Positions 14,674 to 19,341 of a DNA stretch of 19,341 bases are shown one piece after another. The notes below the pieces were generated by a model that saw only the letters and a list, made by a program, of their open reading frames with translations, had not been told where the DNA came from and searched no databases. The number at the start of each line of letters is the position of its first letter. Position 1 is the first letter of the stretch. The position numbers and the translations under genes are program-made. Source of the DNA: CAYLNM01 sp964385045 (lineage in GTDB: Bacteria > Planctomycetota > Phycisphaerae > Phycisphaerales > SM1A02); NCBI GenBank assembly GCA_964385045.1, contig CAYLNM010000083.1, positions 1-19,341 on the forward strand, read 5' to 3'.

Positions 14674-16239
14674 TCAGAACTCGAGTGGTTCGCCGCCGTG
14701 ACCCCGCCGGCGGGCCTCCGCGAGGACCCTGTCCATGTCCCCGTGTCGCGTCGCGGGTATCACCGACCGGACGAAGTCCGTGAACGCATCGTTGAGGGCG
14801 CGTCGTTCGGCGGTGATCGGCCGAAGGCGTTCCGGTTCATCGCCGATGCGTCGTCGGAAGTCGACCATGCCCGGCGGAACACCGTCCTGCGTCACGCAGG
14901 CGATGAACGCCTGCCGCATTCGTCGCCGCAGCGAGCGACGGCGTTCGACGTGATCGGACCACGCGATGGTGAGCATGGCTCGCCGATCCGACGCGAACTC
15001 TTCCGTCGGGAGCGAACCGATCCAGTCCCAAACGACGTCGGCCGACCGGGGCTCGTGGAGCCGGGGAAACAGCGCGCGGTGGTAGGCATCCATCCAGGCC
15101 TGGGCCGCGGCCTCATCGCCGCCGAGAACGCCGATACGGTCCGCGACGGCTCGGGCGTACTCGTCGGTCAGACGATGCAAGGCGGTCCAGCGTCGCAGTG
15201 ACGCCCGCTGGACCCGCTCGAGCGCGGCCGCGTCACGATCGAGCGCCGCCCGCACTCGCTTCAGATGCTCATCCGCCTGCTTCCACGCCGACTCGACGAG
15301 CAGGGCATCGAGGCGTTCGGCATATGCGTCGAGCACGATCTCGATGTCGGGATGACGGGGGACGGCGTCCGCGGCGATCCGGTTGGCATGGCGCGATCCG
15401 GCGACGGTCGGATCCGAGGCCGTGGCAACCGGCGGCGACTCGACGAGGCTCGGCAACTGGAGCCATGGACGGAGTGACGCATCGGTATCGGCCACGTCGA
15501 TCGCGAGCACGAACAGGTCGACGTGGAGGCCCAGGTCCTGACGCGCTCTCACGGGATCGTCCGATCGACCGTTATTCAACAGGAGCACACGGCGCCACGT
15601 GCGAAGCGATCGCTCGAGAAGCGGCACCTGGCTGTCATCAAGGCATGCCCGCACGCGCGCTTCCAGTTCGGCGTCGGCTGCCGTGATGCCCTGGCGAAGA
15701 CGGCGCAAGGCCGCATCCATCGCTTCTGCGAGGGTCCGCAGATCGGCGGGAGCAGGCTGCCGGGGACCGGCGGCCCGAGAGAGGTGGTCTTCGATCGCCG
15801 GTCCGAGGAGATCGCCGATCGAGTCGCGGATTCGGCCGATGTCGGCCTGATACGTCGCGAATGCCTCGCGCGCGAACTCGAACTGATCGGCGGAAAGTCG
15901 TATTGCCCGGCTGATCTCCACGAACGATGGCTCGTCCATCACGTACACGAAGAGCTCGTCGAGCGCGGATGAGGTCACCGGGGCGGTGCGCTCCAGCTCG
16001 ATCGCCCGATCGCTTGCTGCCTCCCCGGCGGGCCGGTGAAGAGCAGGCGTGCCTCCGCTGCTTGCGGTCCCGGGCCCGCTGCAGCAAATTACGGTCGACG
16101 ACACGAGCAACGGCGAAACGGCGGCGAATGCCGGAGACAGCAGTCCGCCGAGGATCACAACCGCGATCGGGACGTGCCGACCTGCGCGTCGCGGCCTCCG
16201 GCGGGGCCCCGCGGCCGGTGGCGAAGGGTAGCTCTTCAT
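14674..16239 (-). CDS. Unrecognised exported helical protein, 521 residues
   Basis: I do not recognise a family. Residues 11-21 are basic (RRRPRRAGR region) and 22-40 form a hydrophobic leader (HVPIAVVILGGLLSPAFA), consistent with a signal peptide or N-terminal anchor. After a Ser/Thr/Pro-rich stretch to about 92, the rest is predicted helical with many Arg, Glu, Asp and Ala residues, for example ADQFEFAREAFATYQADIGRIRDS (117-140), without cysteine pairs or enzyme-like motifs. ATG 16237-16239 overlaps the stop of the DUF1573 gene (ATGA), so the two are probably co-translated. Its layout resembles the interrupted protein encoded just downstream; I infer old paralogues, but the similarity seen by eye is weak. 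Confidence 0.8.
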   Translation of the reverse strand: MKSYPSPPAAGPRRRPRRAGRHVPIAVVILGGLLSPAFAAVSPLLVSSTVICCSGPGTASSGGTPALHRPAGEAASDRAIELERTAPVTSSALDELFVYVMDEPSFVEISRAIRLSADQFEFAREAFATYQADIGRIRDSIGDLLGPAIEDHLSRAAGPRQPAPADLRTLAEAMDAALRRLRQGITAADAELEARVRACLDDSQVPLLERSLRTWRRVLLLNNGRSDDPVRARQDLGLHVDLFVLAIDVADTDASLRPWLQLPSLVESPPVATASDPTVAGSRHANRIAADAVPRHPDIEIVLDAYAERLDALLVESAWKQADEHLKRVRAALDRDAAALERVQRASLRRWTALHRLTDEYARAVADRIGVLGGDEAAAQAWMDAYHRALFPRLHEPRSADVVWDWIGSLPTEEFASDRRAMLTIAWSDHVERRRSLRRRMRQAFIACVTQDGVPPGMVDFRRRIGDEPERLRPITAERRALNDAFTDFVRSVIPATRHGDMDRVLAEARRRGHGGEPLEF

Positions 16240-17174
16240 CGCTTGCGTTCCGGTCGGGCTGCGTCGGGAGTCAGGGCGTTCGAGATCGCCGGCACGGGGC
16301 GACCATCACGGAGTGACACCGTGACCGCGCCGAGCCCCTCGACGACGATCCGGAACTCGGTGGTCGTACGATCATCCGTCAGGCATGCCGTGGGATCGGA
16401 CAGCAGCAGCGTCGTCTCCCATCGTGACGGCAGGCCTCGCTCCGGACACCTTTCCTGGAGCAAGGACCACGGGCGGGTCTCGAGAGGGCATCCCGGCGAC
16501 GCGGCGACAAACCGGGGCATTGCTGGAGTCTCGTCACAATCATAGCGCATCGCATGAAGGCTGAAGCTCACCGGCGATCCTCCGGTCACCACGCGGTGCG
16601 ACGGCACGGCCGTGAGGCGGTGAACTCTCCTGCCCACCGCCGAGATGAAGAGTCTCAGGACCGGAGACTCCGAATGGTCGGTCAGCACCGTGATCGTGCC
16701 TTGACGCGGGCCGGAGTCTGAAAGCTGCAGGCTGGTGGCGATTCGAAGTGGGTGACCGGGGGCCACGAACTCGTCCTCGATAGCGACCGCGGTGCACCCG
16801 CAGGAGGCCTTCACGTCGAGAACGTAGATTGGTTCCTCGCCGTCGTTCATCAGCGTGAACACGTGAGTGAGCGGGGGATCATTCCCAACGAGACTGACCA
16901 GGCCGAAGTCTCGAGTCCTCGTGCCCCGCCACGGTCCGCTTCGGACAGGCTCTCTTCGGGGCTTCGATACCGTCTCGGAGGGCGAGCCGTCCGGGCCGGC
17001 TGCGACGTCGCGCCCGGACACCCGGCTCGAGCCGGAAGGACCGCGCTCGTCGCAGGACGTGAGCACGCCGGCCAGCAGAATCCACGACAGCACTGCAGCG
17101 ATGCAGGTGGTTCCGCTCGGCCCACGGCCGTCGAGTCGGCGCAGGATAGATCGTGACCGGATACCGCGGCTCAC
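16236..17174 (-). CDS. DUF1573-domain lipoprotein
   Basis: This is a 312-residue protein. GTG 17172-17174 overlaps the stop of the upstream gene (GTGA). A lipoprotein signal is clear: hydrophobic residues 24-37, then the lipobox LTSC with Cys41 for lipidation. After a Ser/Pro/Gly linker, residues about 88-175 match DUF1573, with HVFTLMNDGEEPIYVLDVKA, the hallmark SCGCT (Cys125, Cys127), and GPRQGTITVLTDH. DUF1573 is an immunoglobulin-like beta domain common in exported proteins of Planctomycetota and Bacteroidota; its role is not established. The C-terminal half (175-312) is beta-rich with four more cysteines (212, 228, 244, 264) and no family I recognise. A place at the cell envelope is well supported; the function is not. 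Confidence 0.85.
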   Translation of the reverse strand: MSRGIRSRSILRRLDGRGPSGTTCIAAVLSWILLAGVLTSCDERGPSGSSRVSGRDVAAGPDGSPSETVSKPRREPVRSGPWRGTRTRDFGLVSLVGNDPPLTHVFTLMNDGEEPIYVLDVKASCGCTAVAIEDEFVAPGHPLRIATSLQLSDSGPRQGTITVLTDHSESPVLRLFISAVGRRVHRLTAVPSHRVVTGGSPVSFSLHAMRYDCDETPAMPRFVAASPGCPLETRPWSLLQERCPERGLPSRWETTLLLSDPTACLTDDRTTTEFRIVVEGLGAVTVSLRDGRPVPAISNALTPDAARPERKR

Positions 17175-18445
17175 GTGACATTCCTTGCGTGGCTCAGACG
17201 CCAGAGTCCTGCACAGATGATGCCCACGATCAGGATCACGACGCCGAGTCGACCCACGAACGTACTCAAAGATTCGTCCTCCGGCGGTCCGGGACGGGCG
17301 TGGGTCGAGATCGCTTCACGGCGTACGACGTCACTCGGAGGGGTTCGAGCCGTCGCGCCACGCAGCAGCTCGCCGAGATTCCGGCCTGGATGCTCAAGTA
17401 GCGGCGCTTCGAGGTCGTACAGGATGCCGTCGAGTACGAGCCAGGGTTCGCCCACCCGGAACGAGAGATTCAGACGTTCGTCCGTCACGCCGGTCCCAAC
17501 CGGCATCGGAACATCAAAGATGAGCGGATCGACCTCACCTGGATCGTGGAACAAGCGGAAACTCGTTCGATCCACCCGGGTCATCAGCGAAACAGGGCCA
17601 GCATCGTGTGGATCGACGCCCGTCGCACGCTCGCCTCGGATCTCGGCGGACTCCGGAATCCACTGACCAGGCTGGACCTCCCTCCAGGCCGTGACTACGT
17701 ATGATTGAATCGAGCGTGGTGACGCGAGTCGATTGGTGCTTGGATCGAGCGAGAACAGGGTGATGGTCGATTCAAGAAGCCGGTGTGGTGGCTCGGCTTC
17801 AACGCGGATTTCGTATTGCGTTTGCTGATGCGGAACGCCCGCCAGCGAGAAGCGATGCGTGAGTACACCGTTGTGGAGGGATTGGTCGATCGTCGGGCCA
17901 TCCTCGACGTGACGGGAAAGCGCATGAAAGCGGCATGGAAAGCGATCATCCATGACGTTAAATATGAAGCCATGTCCGAGCATATCTCCCGGGCCGGCGA
18001 GCGATCGAACAGTTAAGGAATTCTCTCCGTCAACCCAGGTAAAGTACGCCTCGCCGTTCCATACGCTAGTTGTTGCATAGTCGTCAGGTGCGGACTGGAC
18101 GGTCTCCGGCGTGGTGCGGGTTTGATTGGCGGCAAAATGAGTACCAAGCGCGATATATCTGAAACGCTGCAGAAGCTCGAGATTGTCCGTCGAGAAATCC
18201 CAGGGGCCGTTAACGGAGGCAGGGCGAGGGCGTGCCGTCCGAACTTCGAAAGCTGTTTCAAAGTTCAGTCGTGTCAGGAAGTTCGATGCCTGCAACCATG
18301 CCGCGATCTGTTGGCGAGAGACTTTTCTTGACGCCTCGGGGATGGATGCGAGAGCTCGCGACTCGGCGGGCGTCGCAAGGCCGGCGGCCGAAGGGGTCTT
18401 GAGGATGAGGATAAGGAAGGGCAGTTGCAAGAGCGACGATCGCAT
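17171..18445 (-). CDS. Unrecognised exported protein with C-terminal membrane anchor
   Basis: From ATG 18443-18445 the product has 424 residues. Residues 3-21 form a signal peptide (SLLQLPFLILILKTPSAAG), and a transmembrane helix lies at about 397-416 (VGRLGVVILIVGIICAGLWR) with a short basic tail, so the body should be outside the cytoplasmic membrane. An ATG nine codons earlier (18472) is an alternative; neither has a good Shine-Dalgarno. The frame continues further upstream but without leader-like sequence. The body is beta-rich, with SVWNGEAYFTWVDGENSL (127-144) and VVTAWREVQPGQWIPESAEI (250-269). That pattern recalls the LolA/outer-membrane lipoprotein-sorting fold, but this is only a resemblance. 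GTGA overlap with the DUF1573 gene indicates one operon. Confidence 0.72.
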   Translation of the reverse strand: MRSSLLQLPFLILILKTPSAAGLATPAESRALASIPEASRKVSRQQIAAWLQASNFLTRLNFETAFEVRTARPRPASVNGPWDFSTDNLELLQRFRYIALGTHFAANQTRTTPETVQSAPDDYATTSVWNGEAYFTWVDGENSLTVRSLAGPGDMLGHGFIFNVMDDRFPCRFHALSRHVEDGPTIDQSLHNGVLTHRFSLAGVPHQQTQYEIRVEAEPPHRLLESTITLFSLDPSTNRLASPRSIQSYVVTAWREVQPGQWIPESAEIRGERATGVDPHDAGPVSLMTRVDRTSFRLFHDPGEVDPLIFDVPMPVGTGVTDERLNLSFRVGEPWLVLDGILYDLEAPLLEHPGRNLGELLRGATARTPPSDVVRREAISTHARPGPPEDESLSTFVGRLGVVILIVGIICAGLWRLSHARNVT

Positions 18446-18623
18446 GATGGTGCCCCGTCCGCGAAGGTGCATGAGGAATACAAAGGCGGGCTCGCGGCGT
18501 ATGCATCGTTCGCGAATCTGCTTTGAAGCGATAGATACCAGTTTGACTGCACGAGATTGTCGCGTGCTCGCCAACTTGGATGCGTGCCGGTAATGCGATC
18601 GGGGGTCGGATTTCGAGCCGACC
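18446..18623. other. Gap between the cysteine-rich gene and the membrane-anchored protein gene
   Basis: This 178-bp stretch is noticeably richer in A and T than the left of the window. Open frames crossing it have no leader, domain or consistent codon bias, so I assign none. It is a reasonable place for a promoter of the downstream minus-strand operon, but I see no convincing hexamer pair. Confidence 0.4.
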
Positions 18624-19040
18624 TCAACTTGAGTTGCAGAGAATGCGCTGGCAGAACCCGTCTCGCAGGGCATTGATACACGGTGAGTTTGCGCCGCCGG
18701 TACAATCCCCCACCCAGCGGCGCCCGCATCCGCTGAGCTTGATGTCGGGATCCCCGCCAAGGTCTGTGGAGACGCAAGTCTGGGTAAGGCTTGCGACGCA
18801 CTTCTCCCGTGACCGCTGATAATCGCACATTTCGCAATCGAATCCTGGTACGCCTCCGTCACACCTTGGGTCCTGGTCTGGCGCATCTGGGCAATTCTTG
18901 TCTGGTACGCACTTTGAGAAGTTATGAGTCTCAAACTCACTCCTCGCAGTCGACTCAAGCCCGATCGTGGTCGCGATCAGTGCTGATGATAAGATTAGGA
19001 GCACGGCCGTGTGGCTCATGGTCGTCTTGATCTGGTACAT
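18624..19040 (-). CDS. Secreted cysteine-rich protein, 12 cysteines
   Basis: This is a 138-residue product of unrecognised family. Residues 8-28 (MSHTAVLLILSSALIATTIG) form a signal peptide; the ATG could be 19038-19040 or the in-frame ATG at 19017-19019, and neither has a clear Shine-Dalgarno. The mature part has 12 cysteines in about 105 residues, beginning CVPDKNC, then CDGGVPGFDCEMC, and ending FCQRILC. The even number, the lack of CxxC pairs in a redox setting and the export signal suggest disulfide-stabilised folding outside the cytoplasm. It is acidic in the first half and carries many Asp and Asn. It precedes, on the same strand, the operon of the membrane-anchored and DUF1573 proteins, with a 178-bp gap. 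GC content is only about 50-55%. Confidence 0.7.
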   Translation of the reverse strand: MYQIKTTMSHTAVLLILSSALIATTIGLESTARSEFETHNFSKCVPDKNCPDAPDQDPRCDGGVPGFDCEMCDYQRSREKCVASLTQTCVSTDLGGDPDIKLSGCGRRWVGDCTGGANSPCINALRDGFCQRILCNSS

Positions 19041-19175
19041 GGTTAGGAGTCCAGTAGGGGGCTTGGTGCTCGGCAGTGATCCGGCTTTTGGCCGGCTACA
19101 CGTGACAGGGCGAGTTCAGATCATCGAGGCCGTAATGGGGAATGTGATCGGGGGAATCAGTGAGAGGAGAATTGA
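19041..19175. other. Upstream region of the cysteine-rich gene
   Basis: No supported gene. It includes a short hairpin, CCGGC (19081-19085) with GCCGG (19091-19095) around TTTTG. A 79-codon plus-strand frame running through here has no features of a real gene. A promoter for the cysteine-rich gene should lie here on the minus strand, but none stands out. Confidence 0.4.
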
Positions 19176-19341
19176 ATTGATTCGTCGGGCTCTTTCGCTC
19201 CTTTAGGGGCGGCTGGGGGACGGTCGCGGTGTGACCCTTTCCCGCTGAAGGAGTTTGGCCCGTTCAGGACGAGCTACCACCCCGAGTACCCCTTTCAGCG
19301 CCTGAGGACGGACGGTATCTGGGAACTCGAGGGCGATGAGC
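19176..19341 (+). CDS. Fragment like the N-terminal domain of COG3440/ScoMcrA-type HNH restriction endonucleases (3' end outside window; 5' end possibly degenerate)
   Basis: The frame open from 19176 to the right edge encodes, from 19245, LKEFGPFRTSYHPEYPF then QRLRTDGIWELEGDE. This closely follows the EFGPPRxSYHPEYPFWRLQNDGxWE signature near the N-terminal sulfur-binding-like domain of COG3440 and ScoMcrA-type restriction enzymes, some of which cut phosphorothioate-modified DNA. The HNH domain would lie beyond the window. No ATG, GTG or TTG start is present in this frame after its upstream stop (TGA 19173-19175), and relatives carry about 60-80 residues before this motif. In the neighbouring frame, GRLGDGRGVTLS (19207-19242) would continue sensibly into it if one base were added near 19243. 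It may therefore be frameshifted or a remnant; the exact start is unknown. Confidence 0.5.
   Translation, partial: MDSSGSFAPLGAAGGRSRCDPFPLKEFGPFRTSYHPEYPFQRLRTDGIWELEGDE

Noticed and set aside
18446..18958. Upstream extension of the membrane-anchored protein by 171 codons
   Set aside because: It overlaps the 12-cysteine gene, has no leader or family feature, and places the clear signal peptide inside the protein.
18967..19206. 79-codon plus-strand open frame
   Set aside because: Overlaps the cysteine-rich gene and lacks a ribosome site or domain. Its last residues could be part of a decayed restriction enzyme, but this is too speculative to call.
1..19341. tRNA, rRNA, CRISPR arrays, insertion sequences
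   Set aside because: I looked for cloverleaf-like segments, regularly spaced repeats and transposase motifs and found none that I can support.

Overview
This window reads like a very GC-rich member of the Planctomycetota, perhaps a marine Phycisphaerae-type organism. That is an inference from base composition, from Ala/Pro/Gly-rich insertions inside conserved proteins, and from a cluster of unrecognised exported proteins that includes a DUF1573 lipoprotein. No rRNA or other phylogenetic marker is present to confirm it.

Left part (1-2033): the 3' end of mobA (molybdenum cofactor guanylyltransferase, + strand) meets tail to tail, with a 17-bp overlap, a complete pyridoxal-phosphate decarboxylase of the aromatic-L-amino-acid decarboxylase group (- strand).

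Central part (2327-10559): a complete seven-gene mrpABCDEFG operon encodes a multisubunit Na+/H+ antiporter related to complex I. Every junction is an overlapping stop/start (GTGA, ATGA or TGATG). Several subunits are oversized: MrpA has an Ala/Gly/Pro loop and tail, MrpD has a tail built on an 18-bp tandem repeat, and MrpF has a signal-peptide-like extension of about 95 residues. The operon converges on a LysR regulator that closely resembles NhaR, the sodium-responsive activator of nhaA in enterobacteria, so sensing and transport of Na+ are probably linked here. A palindromic T-N11-A box lies in the putative nhaR promoter. Divergent from nhaR is a short ribosome hibernation factor gene.

Photobiology pair (10902-13012): a divergent photolyase/cryptochrome overlaps by ATGA a small zinc-finger plus winged-helix-like protein (DUF2256 fused to DUF3253). 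The two are probably co-translated.

Right part (13078-19040, all - strand): a run of exported or membrane proteins of unknown function. In transcription order these are a 12-cysteine secreted protein, a membrane-anchored beta-rich protein, a DUF1573 lipoprotein, a 521-residue helical exported protein, and a second helical protein of the same layout. An in-frame TAG cuts the last one just after its exported N-terminus. The three middle genes overlap by 4 bases. GC content falls stepwise, from roughly 80% in mrp to roughly 67-70% in this cluster and about 50% at the right edge. The window ends inside a + strand fragment resembling the N-terminal domain of COG3440/ScoMcrA-type HNH restriction enzymes, with signs of frame disruption. 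The right third therefore looks like accessory DNA.
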